Shown: positions 25,279 through 35,793 of the stretch, piece after piece
Position numbering within the stretch: position 1 is the first letter of the stretch
How the letters are laid out: every line of letters starts with the position of its first letter
Assembly (NCBI RefSeq): GCF_905475465.1
Contig: NC_062236.1
Coordinates: 13,340,001-13,404,000, forward strand
Direction: 5' to 3'
Length of the DNA: 64,000 nucleotides
Source of the DNA: Pieris napi
Taxonomy: Eukaryota; Arthropoda; Insecta; Lepidoptera; Pieridae
Translations under genes and position numbers: made by a program
The notes under the pieces: model-generated
What the model was told of the DNA's origin: nothing
Seen by the model: the letters and a program-made list of their open reading frames with translations, nothing else
Databases searched by the model: none

Positions 25279-25450
25279 AAATTTAAAACCGATAACCAGC
25301 ATTCGATTATCGGTTTTAAATTTGTTGAAGTGAAACTTCTTTGGGCGCATGAGGGTAAAATTTTTACGGAGCGTCACGAAGATGTGAAGCGTTTTTGTCG
25401 CAGAAAAGGGAGACAGCGATTGAGAGAGAGTGAGAGTTAAGAACTCCTCA
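25279..25450 (+). repeat. Repeat fragment starting with a perfect 17-base inverted repeat
   Basis: AAATTTAAAACCGATAA (25279-25295) pairs exactly with TTATCGGTTTTAAATTT (25307-25323) across an 11-base loop. The following TTGAAGTGAAACTTCTTTGG, GGGTAAAATTTTTACGG and AGAGAGAGTGAGAGTTAAGA blocks look like a dispersed moth repeat. A GAAGTTTCACTTCAA motif also occurs near 15.3 kb. The class is unknown. Confidence 0.5.
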
Positions 25451-26064
25451 TGCCAGATTGGTATAACATATCAATAAATATGTACTTTCATTGTTTGGAT
25501 ATGGCAGATTTTAACTTTTTACACCTTTACGATTTTTCTTTCTCTATGAAAATTTTTAGGAAAATAACAAATCTATATATTATCCTCTTCATTTTTATTT
25601 CTAACACGATCAAACTTCCTAGTTATAACAAAGATCGTCTAGATACTTAATTTATTTTCTACGCTTTAAATTTAAATACATGGCAATTTGGCACAAAGCT
25701 TCATTTCCATAACACGTCATGCTTCCTGCCAACGAAGGCCAAATGTAAAAAGTTAGCCGCACCAAGGTACCAGGCAATCGAAATCCTTTGGTTTATAACG
25801 TATAAATTATAACCTAAAATATTCACAATCTACTTCAGTTTCCTTGTGCTAAGTTGTTTATGGTTTCTAGATACATGTAATAAATTTGCGACACCTCACC
25901 TCAATAAACTTGGATTAATTTTAGAAAAACATAATATATTAACTTAATAACGGAATCCCCGTTTAAGTCCCTGTTGAATAGTAGAAGGAAAATATTTTGT
26001 AAATGGAACAAGCACGTGAATTCTTAGTAAGAAGGTTCATATCTATGTTCTATTGTCTATAGAC

Positions 26065-26225
26065 TTCATAGGTACCAAGCGGCAGACGCGCGCTGACTCA
26101 CACGGCCGCGCGCTTCCGCCTGATAGCAAGGTCACCGGCCGAGACGCACACACTCAAATACACTCACACTGGCTCACGTGAAAGCAGTGAGAGTACACTC
26201 ATGCACATAAGCGCATACGATGATT
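26065..26225. promoter_or_regulatory. Isolated CpG-rich island, possible regulatory block or noncoding first exon
   Basis: About 160 bases with clustered CpG (CAGACGCGCGCTGACTCACA, GGCCGCGCGC) stand out from AT-rich flanks, followed by a CACACACTC-type stretch. It contains CAAGGTCACC, an extended AGGTCA-type nuclear-receptor half-site. No coding frame was found. Confidence 0.3.
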
Positions 26226-28099
26226 TTGCAAGGCTGTTGAAATTTACCTTCGCGTTATTACAACACATCGACTCGTCAATGAAATGGTAATTTGCTACAC
26301 AGGGATTTAAATTATATTAATCGGCGATCGACTATTGTATAATTAATTAGTAATTAATATCAGCGGTTGTTGACATCCGCATGGCATAGCTACAAAATGC
26401 CAAGAGACTGTCAAAACAAGTCTATTTCGGTTTGGTTTCGAGGCCGTGTTACAATTTTTATTTCGTACTTGTGTGTGCTCTTCAACATTATTAATTAATA
26501 TTTTTTAAATTAGTTATAGTTCATTATCGTTTGTAGTTATATATTACCATTATTCTATGCCTTAAAATAAATGGATATGCAGACACATCTATAAAGTTCT
26601 AATCCTTTTCGTATTTAAAAACGATATGATAACTTTTGTAACATATACTTAACGAATTTTTCAAGGCAAACCGTTTCCTAGGTGTAAAATTAAATCTAAT
26701 TATTACAGTTGTTTAACGGCTAATCAATCTCATCCGGCGTAAGCCAAACAATGAGCCCAGATCCTATTTCGAAATTCATTTTGCAATTAAACCGACGGAG
26801 AATGGCTGATGCATGTTCTGATAACGATTCTTGCTTACAGTTTGCGAATTTACTCAAATATAGCAGTCACTCAACCCCCTATTACGAAATTACGAATTTT
26901 AGAGGTTCCATGAGAAGAAAAGCAAATAAATTTAACAAATTAACGTAAAATAGCTATTCCAAAGACTAAAACATACCTACTAAAGGAAAAGATAAAATGC
27001 AGAATAAAAAAGATCTTGAATTATATCAAAAACATTCGATAAAAACTTTGTAAGCTTTGAAAGTATTTAACGCTACAAAATGCAATATCTTTTGCATAAT
27101 ATATTATGCATGCAATAGCGAAGTGGCTGAATGAAAACCGTTATTAAGCATATAGTACAATATATGTATTGTTTTTGCAATACTAGTACTACCCACGCGT
27201 TGGTTGCCTCGGTTAAGTAATTAACATATTAAACGAAGGTGTGTCTAGTGTAGCAGCACCACTTAAATCGCAAAAAGGGGAGTTAAATACATATATGATG
27301 TTTCTATCTGTGTATATATGTCTGTCTGTGAAAAAGAAGCAACGTATCTAAATTGAATTATTCATAGTTGTATATTTTGAGAAATCTAATTTGAAGATCA
27401 TTTTCAACCTGGTAGACTTTTGACATACACCCTTCATCAGAAATCTTTAAAAAAATCTCAAGAATTGTCTTACTGAAAAATTTAAGTCACTAACAAATAT
27501 TTAAAAACTAAAAATATATTTATTTAATGTAATGTACATTTAATTCATGCTTAATAAATCAATTTGACTAAAGTTCGAGACTTCAAAATGCATGATAATA
27601 CAAAACCCAATATCATAAATATTCATATTCGACGAAACAAAATTATATCTATAATTGGTATTACATTAAAGACCTTGATATGCAAGTTTTTGTTGAGAAC
27701 ACGTCTGTTGAATTTGTGAGGCCCAATACTTGTTCCAGGTGACTCAAGCACAGGTACACTTTTAATACTAGTTTTAAAGAATAAGGCTTTTTAAGGTTTT
27801 TAGGTGGAGCTTTAGATTCAAAATTATGTAATGCCTTAACAAAGTTTTGTCAAGGGTGGTGCACCTTTAAAAAAGAAAACAACAGAAATCCTTACTTTGT
27901 AATTCTCATAAGTTTTTTTATTCTTCGTATAATTTATAATTTGATTTTAATTAATTCAAATTAACTTTGAAGTTTTAAAAGAATGCAAATAGATATTTCA
28001 CAAGTAACACAAATTTTTACATTCGTCTATTTATATTCATATATGTTAAACTATAATATAAATTTAAGTAAAAACAAAAGGACGATTTAAATAAAATAG

Positions 28100-28360
28100 C
28101 ACTTGTGTATGTGAGTGTTTACGAAGGACGCGACTGACAAGTAAGGGTGAGGCACCCCCTGCGTCACGTGACCAGCGACCTTCAGGCGGCGCACCGACCT
28201 TGAGTGGCGCGGGTCAGAGGTGAATGCACGACGTCCCGTCCCGCGCAAACCCTTGCCTTGCCTCGAACGTGCCTAATTCCACTCACCTCGCATCTATAAC
28301 ATGGCAGCTAAGCGCCAACCGCCTCCCGAACTCGTGCACCCTGCCGCAAACAGGTATTTA
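28100..28360 (-). promoter_or_regulatory. GC-rich block with nuclear-receptor sites and a candidate noncoding first exon (possibly distal Hr39 promoter)
   Basis: On the minus strand ATGCGAG|GTGAGT at 28287/28286 is a strong splice donor, as expected for a 5' noncoding exon of the minus-strand gene 11 kb downstream (Hr39). Just beyond it lie TCAAGGTCG (28203-28195 minus), a perfect NR5-type YCAAGGYCR site, and GAAGGTCG at 28183-28176. There is also a DR1-like GGGTCAGAGGTGA (28211-28223) and a palindromic E-box TCACGTGA (28164-28171). The plus strand offers an alternative: ATGGCAGCTAAGCGCCAACC opening an 18-codon frame that ends at a donor-like CAG|GTATTT. Assignment to Hr39 is inference. Confidence 0.35.
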
Positions 28361-29590
28361 GCGACGCGGCACACCTTTCCCATAAAATATCAACGACAAG
28401 TTTATTGACATCGAATCGTTTGAACTATTACTCAAACCTTTCCAGTTTTTAATCTCACGTACACTAATTAAGTTTCATAAAGAACACTTCTAATGGATTA
28501 ATTTATATTTGTCCACTCACAAAACATACATAAACAAAAAAAAACATTGAGAAACAAAAAGTTAAGGATGCTATAAATCGTCCTCTCACCTCCGCAAAAC
28601 AAAGCGGAATAAGAATAAACCACAGATGCGTGATTTCTACAACCAATGTTGTCAGCTTTGTTTTCACTAAATTCGGTCATCCACTTTTATTCGTTAGACA
28701 AACGCTTAAAATTTATAAATTTTTCTTAAACTGTCACTCAGTGTAATATAGATATTCCATACGTTAAAAATTATTTTCTAAATAACATGACAAATTTATT
28801 GACTAAGTCAAAATTTTACAGTATTATTTACATTTTACAACTTCTGTATGTATTTAAGGCAAATAAAATAAATTTAAGAGTATTAATTTAATCACATTTA
28901 AAATTTATTAATGCTAAGACTATATTTTTACCTTGAGTTGGGAAAAATACTAAGATGGCAACAATCAAATGAAATACTGCTAGAGTGACGATATATTGTA
29001 TAACTTTCATACGTATTACGCTGCCATCTATATTTCTCTTTTGCTCGCCAATATTTTAGTTTAAGACATCTAGTGGATTTATATAAAACACTTTTAGATG
29101 AAAATTTTCCTTTAATCATATTATAGATAAACAATATAAATTATCGCTTACTTAGTTAATTTTTTTAAAATAAAATTATAGTTTTATTTTTTTAGTACAT
29201 TCCTATTATATGGTGATTTGCAATGTTTGTTAGCTTCTTCTAGTTGAATCACAAATGTCCGACTGACAACTCGAGTGATGTCATCAGTCACTGTTACTCT
29301 GTCTAAAGCTGCAGCTGCATAGTGCACAGCTGTTTCATGTTAGTTTATAGTTGTAATTAATGCTTAATTCCCGTATTAGTTCTTTGTGTTGTGATCATAT
29401 TGTTATATTTGATTTGTTTTGGTAATGACTAGAATTGGTCATAAAGGGTTTTATCTCTTTTTGTGAAATATTTGACTCGAAAGTGATAATATCCTTGAAA
29501 CGGTAAAATAAGCAAACATTTACTCAACTTTCAAGGCTGTAGTAATAAAAGGAGTAAACGGTGACTTATTATGACATAAATAAATCCACC

Positions 29591-31232
29591 ATGGTCGAGG
29601 AAAACGATCAGCATTATGGAAGAACATCGAATAAGAACGTTTTGTTAAAGATTGTGATCCTTGGAGACGGTGGAGTCGGAAAGTCATGTTTAATGAGTAG
29701 ATTTATATCTAATCACTTTGACGATCATAATTTTCACACGATAGGAGTGGAATTTATGAATAAAATGTTAGATGTTAATGGAAAACAATACACATTGCAG
29801 GTAAACTTTTAATGACTTACTTATTTGATTATTAGTATTCCTACAGCTATTATAATAATAACTATACATTATTACCCAAAAAGGGAATACACATTAAAAT
29901 ATATAACCAGCGATATTATTTTACAATAGCTGTTAACTATAATTATTTAAAAGAAAACAATAGAGAAAATACAGGTTCTTCTAAAAAATGACAAACAAAC
30001 ACTAATTTGTAACTATTTAATTGCATTTAGTCGCAAGGATGTACTTAATTATATTTTTCAGAAAATGTTGCATTACATGAAAACCAAAAGCAATTTAAGT
30101 GTCTGAGGACATTTTTGATATACTTAAATATTTAAATTTACTAATATGATAACACTTTAGAATATATTGTTGTCTACTCATATTATATAAATAATAATAA
30201 ATATTGCTACTCATGGAACTGTCATGATTGCAACTAAATGGTACCATTTCCTAACCTCTTGAAATATTTTCTATTCTTTCTATGCAGAAGCAAAGTATGA
30301 TTATGATTTAGATAGAAATCTTTTGATAGAAATTGTACTAATAAACAAACAGTGGTCTAGGCAAAATAAATAAAATAACAGATTATGTGTTACATATTAT
30401 ATGTAAATTTAATATATTATTCCAGATTTGGGATACAGCTGGCCAAGAAAGATTTAAATCTCTTAGAACCCCATTCTATCGTGGTACTGATATATGCATT
30501 TTAGCGTATGCTATTGATGACCGCAGTTCCTTTAATAATATTAAAACATGGTTGAATGAGTTTTTACACTATGCTGGAGTAAAAAATGGAATTGAAAAGT
30601 TTCCTTTTGTTGTTGTTGGCAATAAGGTATCTATATCAATACTTTTAATATGAAGAAAAGACTGAGATGTTTCATGTATATTTTGTTATAAGTGTAATTC
30701 CTGAATTATCCTTTAATAAATGCCTGAATTATCCTACAACAAATCAAATACTTTCAAACTATTACAGCTTTAACTTTGTATTAGTAATTTAACAAATATA
30801 CGTATACAATTCCATATGAAAATTATTAATTTTGGTACTGATTTTAGTCAGATGTATCTTCAAAAGACCGAGAAGTTTCTCACGATCAACTGAAACAATG
30901 GTGTGAGCAAAATAAAATTGGCACATATATAGAGACATCGGCCAAGACTGATAATAATGTTGTGGAAGCATTTTCTATGGCCGTACAAAGGTAAATTTAT
31001 GATGTGGTAAAAGAGAATAATCTGCATTCAAGCAATAACCTAACCATCCCGTTTCTCTAAAGAGATAGGCATATTTATTTCATTTAAAGAAAACACTTTT
31101 TTACAGGATTGAAGTTATGTATTATTATAAATTTACAATTATTTTACATAATTTTAAATTTAACCGACGTTCCGCGTGCTTTACAGAGTGCAGACAAAAG
31201 GTGTTGAATGTCAAAAAGTATCACAGCTGTAG
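29591..31232 (+). CDS. Rab9: Rab9-like small GTPase, four exons
   Basis: Exons 29591-29800, 30426-30626, 30848-30990 and (best choice) 31187-31232 give 199 residues. The start ATG sits in CCACCATGG. All GTPase motifs are present: P-loop GDGGVGKS (25-32), switch I HTIGVEF, WDTAGQE (72-78), GNKSD across the exon 2/3 join, and ETSAK. LLKIVILGDGGVGKSCLMSR, LRTPFYRGTD and FPFVVVGNK point to Rab9, which in animals directs late-endosome-to-Golgi transport with cargo such as mannose-6-phosphate receptors. The last exon gives AVQRVQTKGVECQKVSQL and an AATAAA follows 37 bases after the stop. No C-terminal CC or CXC prenylation motif is present. Another acceptor at 31107 would give a longer, implausible 64-residue tail ending FISC at 31302. 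The body is more divergent than usual, so a Rab9 paralog is possible. Confidence 0.8.
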
Positions 31233-31502
31233 AAAAAGTGTTTTCTTTAAATGTGTAAAAGTTATGTCAATAAAAGACAACACTATATTTATTTCATGTT
31301 AATAGATATTGTTAAATCTAACCTAACATACATATTGTAATAAGTAATTTTACAAAGTTTTAATATTCAGTAGATGCATAAATTACTAAAAAAATTATTA
31401 CAAGTTTATTGAGTTAAATAAATGTTAGATACATTGAAATTTGAATAAACAAAGCCCTGAGTTGGAAAGTTTATGGTCTTGCGCCTGATATGAGGCAGTT
31501 CA

Positions 31503-31742
31503 AGTATTACGTAAGAACTATAGAGGGGAGGAGCGTCTTTGATTTTGTTATTTGGTGATTACGTCAACATTAGTTATCTACTTCTTTACACATTCCCACA
31601 CATTGTCTATGCTTGAAAAAATTAATACATTCATGTTCTATTTTTTTTTGAGAGCTTTGCTTTCTTTTGCTGACAAGAGGAAGGGGGAGAGGGGATAAAT
31701 TTGATTACGTAATACATACTAGTACAGCCCCTATGTGATACT
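31503..31742. mobile_element. Possible MITE with imperfect terminal inverted repeats
   Basis: The left end AGTATTACGTAAGAACTATA and the reverse complement of the right end, AGTATCACATAGGGGCTGTA, match at about 14 of 20 positions. A second TTACGTAAT lies just inside the right end. The 240-base interior has no frame. The resemblance to a common moth inverted-repeat element is from memory and unproven. Confidence 0.35.
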
Positions 31743-34085
31743 GAAATATATGTAAATAACTGGTTGTACAATAAATCTCTGAAATGGCTTTCAGATGGGC
31801 AAATCTCGAAGAAAAGGCCGAGAAAGAGCTCCGCATGTTACATCATCCGGACACTGTTACTTTACATGGATCGGCGCCATCTGGCGGCCTCCGAGCGACT
31901 TGCTGCTCCCGATTTGTGGATTGATGGGAATATTTTTCTATTTTTATTTATACGTTTCTCGTATTCTACAATACATTCCAAAGACGTATTATCTTTTAGT
32001 AGATTAGAGATAGAGCACACGATACTGATAACTCCAAGTGAGCAAATATTAGTTGCCTTTCATGTTTTATGCTTTTAATATTCCAACACGAATGTTTACT
32101 AATTTATTAAATAGATATTTTAATAAAAATAAAAAGGAGGCGACGGCAGATTTAGGTATCTATGGGAGTAGAATGAGGCAGAAGAGAAGATTGGCATAAC
32201 GTACTCCTTTTTAGTATATTCATATTTAGGTTTTACTAATTTATTTGTAGTGCACTAAGGTCAATTACACTTTTAAGTACTGATAAAGTTTTAAAAGAAT
32301 CTCGTTTATCACTTCTATTGTAGAGATTAAAACTTTGTACTGCAAAGCCAAACTGATGTTTGCAAAGTTTTATATAAACTTTTGTTAGTCTTCCTATCAT
32401 GCAACAACAGTATTTGTTAACTGAGTTTGAACTAAACTGAACAAAATTTTTTTTTCTAAATATCTTTGAGTAATAAAATAATAATATTACTTATTAAAAC
32501 TTACTTTTAAAAAATCTGATAGTTTTATGAAACTGTAAATTTAAATCTGAAACAATTTTGGTTGTGATTAATATTCAAAGTATTGCAACAATTATATTTA
32601 TACATTCTAAGAATTTCATTTCGTTTTTAAGAATAAAACAAGTTTTAAATAAATGATAACATATCAATTAACTAATGGTATTAAATATAAGGAATATGCT
32701 TTACATACTAAATTTATGTAGATGAAGTGTCGATCAAAGGTACAGGATAAGTGTAGAATGATTTCTGTAACATGGTCAGAATCGCTTATTTCATATGAAT
32801 GATGCACAATTTAATTAACTTTCCGTACTAAATTAACCAATCTTAGTATTGAAAGCAGTCTTTATACAAGTAAATGAATCTTTCGGGAGCATCATTCTCA
32901 CCAAGTGCCTAAACTGTACCAATAGCACGAACAACTGTATTTTAATCTACCTCTTAAGGCCTAGTTTTATAGATATTTATGTTTTAACTTCAGGTGGTCT
33001 TGTAAACTTATTTTGCAAGTACCGCTGCTTACGGCTTTTGTCTCAGTCGTTAACTAATTTAATTATTTGTCTCGATGCAGCTATGTTTGAGTGACGGTTG
33101 GATATTGGAGCGTAAGTTTCAATAGCCAAGGTTTTTATAATGACTCGTGGTTTATTTTGTTAGTGTCTTTAAATTAACACCAATAATACATGTAGAACGT
33201 CACGTAGGTAATTTAGAAGGTAATATAGTCATATTTACTAACTTGTATATCTTGGTTTGTTAAAACACTTGTCTTTGAAGCACCAGGCAAATTACTCTGT
33301 AACTTCCAAAAGCGATATCTCAATACTGGGATTTTGTTGTCAAGGCTACATCGGCTTTGAACGTCGAACGCATACATTGGAAGTTACAGAGAGGCTTTTT
33401 ATAGCATGAAATCGATAAGTAAATGCCTACCTGATATGCGATCAGCAGTATACTCACCAGACCCTTACTCCAACGGGTAGCTCAATCTAAAGTCTCCGCT
33501 TGAGAACTATTAAATATGTCTTCGAATAGAAAAAATCGTTTGACGGCTCTAAGAATACGTTTGGAATTCAGGCTACAATATTATTTTGTTGGGAATTTTA
33601 GCATAGGTCTTTAATTCATTGCGCATCGTAACATAATATATATATATATATATAGATTATAAAAGTCCTGCTATGATAATAACAATTGTTTGTGGCACAA
33701 ATAAATGGATGTTAATAAAAGATTGTCTTTAAGATAGCATTGTCAGGAGCATGTGATTAAAACTTTAGAATTGGTATTTGATGAATATTTTACAAAAGTT
33801 TATTAGTTTAGTCTATGTTTTATATTAATTTGCACAAATGCACTTATTTCTAGTTGTTAAGCTGTGATACATGTTATGGAGTACAGAATAAATTATTGAA
33901 AAAATGTTTTATTGGCTTTATTAGAAAACCGCCGCCGGATGTCGCTTTAAATGACTTCATGAATGTATCGTAATGTATATATATTCAAAAATGAATCCAT
34001 TTTACGCTTGAGCCTAGGCAAGATTGCCAATCAACATTGTAACATCGCAAATGTTATGAGGTGCGACACTTCAAATTTATAAAAT
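31743..34085. other. Intergenic, no gene supported
   Basis: A 104-codon frame at 31764-32078 overlaps another frame and has no family resemblance. Apart from the inverted repeat at 33295-33391 and a short (TA)n run near 33640, nothing can be assigned. Confidence 0.45.
33295..33391. repeat. 97-base segment bounded by a perfect 15-base inverted repeat
   Basis: CTCTGTAACTTCCAA at 33295-33309 and TTGGAAGTTACAGAG at 33377-33391 are exact reverse complements with 67 bases between. It could be a tiny MITE or a hairpin. No target-site duplication is obvious. Confidence 0.55.
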
Positions 34086-34145
34086 TACTAGCTGACCCGG
34101 CTAACTTCGTTCCGCCTCACATGTCTACTAAAACGATATTAGTCT
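34086..34145 (+). mobile_element. RTE-like SINE, family D fragment
   Basis: It contains ACTAGCTGACCCGGCTAACT and TTCGTTCCGCC, the conserved 5' end of family D. The rest is lost, and a different retrotransposon relic follows. Confidence 0.55.
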
Positions 34146-34359
34146 AATAATATCGTGTTAACTTTAGTTAAACTTAATTTATGATTTAATTAAGGTAATA
34201 AAACCATTAATACAACTTTTTTGCAAATATTGCTATTATTTGCAGATATTGCTATCGTGCTTCAGTAAAATGGGCAGGCACGACCGTGGCAGTACCACTG
34301 TCTCATAGAAAACCCACGTGACTTGATACAACGGGTTCACCTTATTGTACTTTCGTGCG

Positions 34360-35000
34360 GTGAGTGAGATTCCCAGACTTCACAAATGTTAGTATTGGGT
34401 TTAATTCTAACATCAACGCCGGCCTTGCTCTTTCTTACCGAGACCCAGATATCTTCCCACCTCTCCTACCCGGGGTACAAATTGAAACATCCATTTGTGC
34501 CTCGAACGGGAGTTTGCGTGTACGTCAGAGAGGATATCTGTTCTCGTCGCCTCGGGACGCTTGAAGGACCAATCTAACCTCTGGCTTCTCGTAGACTGCG
34601 ATGGCCAGCCGCCATCATACGCATGAAGGTAGCTGAAACGACGAAACTGACCGACTCATCGAGCACATCCGAACAGTTACACATTCCCTGCTCGAAAGCT
34701 GAATACTTGGTGATTTTAACGCCCACCTTTATTTGCTTTAGCATACGACAACACAAATAGCCCCCTGCAATTACGCGAATGCCAGATGTGGGTTGTCCCT
34801 TCTGATTTCGCATCCGGAAAACTACTAAGTCTCTGTTGACTCGCCCATTTTTTTTATTCCATTCCCTTAACGTTTTTAAGGCAGTTGTAGCCGCGCACCA
34901 CTACTATGTGGCACCAACTGTCCATTGCAGTATTTCCGAACCAATTCGACTTAGAGTCCTTCAAGAAAAGGGCGTACCAATTGTTTAAAGGCCTATATGA
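34360..35000 (+). mobile_element. Degenerate jockey-like non-LTR retrotransposon, endonuclease region
   Basis: Across shifting frames the translation gives ALLFLTETQISS, LSYPGYKLKHPFVPRTGVCV, YVREDICSRRLGTLEG, LWLLVDCDGQPPSYA and a later ILGDFNAH. These are conserved elements of the apurinic-like endonuclease domain (catalytic TET and GDFNAH motifs) of jockey-clade ORF2. Stops and frameshifts make it inactive. It ends without a recognisable reverse transcriptase. Confidence 0.75.
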
Positions 35001-35780
35001 AGTTGAAACAAATATGTGTATAAACAAACTGTATAAGTAATAATTGGCTTTTATATGTTTGAACATGGCAAAAAAAATTACTTCCATTATAACTTCACTG
35101 CTTTATAAGTCCTTTTAAATTACCGTACTCTGTAAATTTGGATTACCTATTGAATTTTCTTGCGTACTCATAAATATCGTACATAGCAGTGAGTTTGCTT
35201 AAATGATTTTTGGAATACCCTTGCAGGGATCGCCAGGTGTCGTCCCTTAGCTTACCATAAAAGTAAATCATTCGTTTAGTAGGAAATTAAAGGCTTCTTT
35301 ATTAATGTTTTGAAAATAAATTATGGCAATTGGAAGGAAAACATAATACTTTATTGGAAGTTGTTATGAATTTTGCGAAGTTACAATAGGATACTGAAAA
35401 CGAAACGCATTTAAATACAATTGTTTATTTTCAAATTACACTATATTTATTGTCTACATTTTCATTAATCTTTGGAACCTAACCGCCTAATTACTTAACA
35501 TATAACGTTGTTTCTTATAATTTATTAATTAAATATAAAATTCGAGAGATATTATATAAAAATATTTATCATTTACTTATCTAAATTACCTTCTCATATA
35601 AATCATTTATGTAATAACCATTTCTTATATTATTTAATGAACGAAACTGCGTTACAGTCAAAATTAAACTTATACATTATTTCCAGTATTTAAACGATAC
35701 GACGAAATGACTGCTTTGATCCTTAACTGCTCCTCGCTCTCGTAGAACCAAGAAACAAAAAAATGCATTGTCAGGATTCC

Positions 35781-35786
35781 TTTATT
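35781..35786 (-). terminator. Polyadenylation signal of the SDR gene
   Basis: AATAAA on the minus strand lies about 8 bases after the TAA stop codon at 35794-35796. The implied 3' UTR is very short, roughly 30 bases. Confidence 0.55.
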
Positions 35787-35793
35787 AACACAT

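Noticed and set aside
31107..31302. Alternative last exon of the Rab9-like gene (64-residue tail ending FISC)
   Set aside because: The translation looks like intron sequence (MYYYKFTIILHNF) and runs over an AATAAA signal. The 31187 acceptor gives normal Rab length and AVQRVQ, similar to other Rab9 proteins.
31764..32078. 104-codon plus-strand frame downstream of the Rab gene
   Set aside because: It overlaps another frame of similar length, starts in low-information sequence and shows no domain or splice context.
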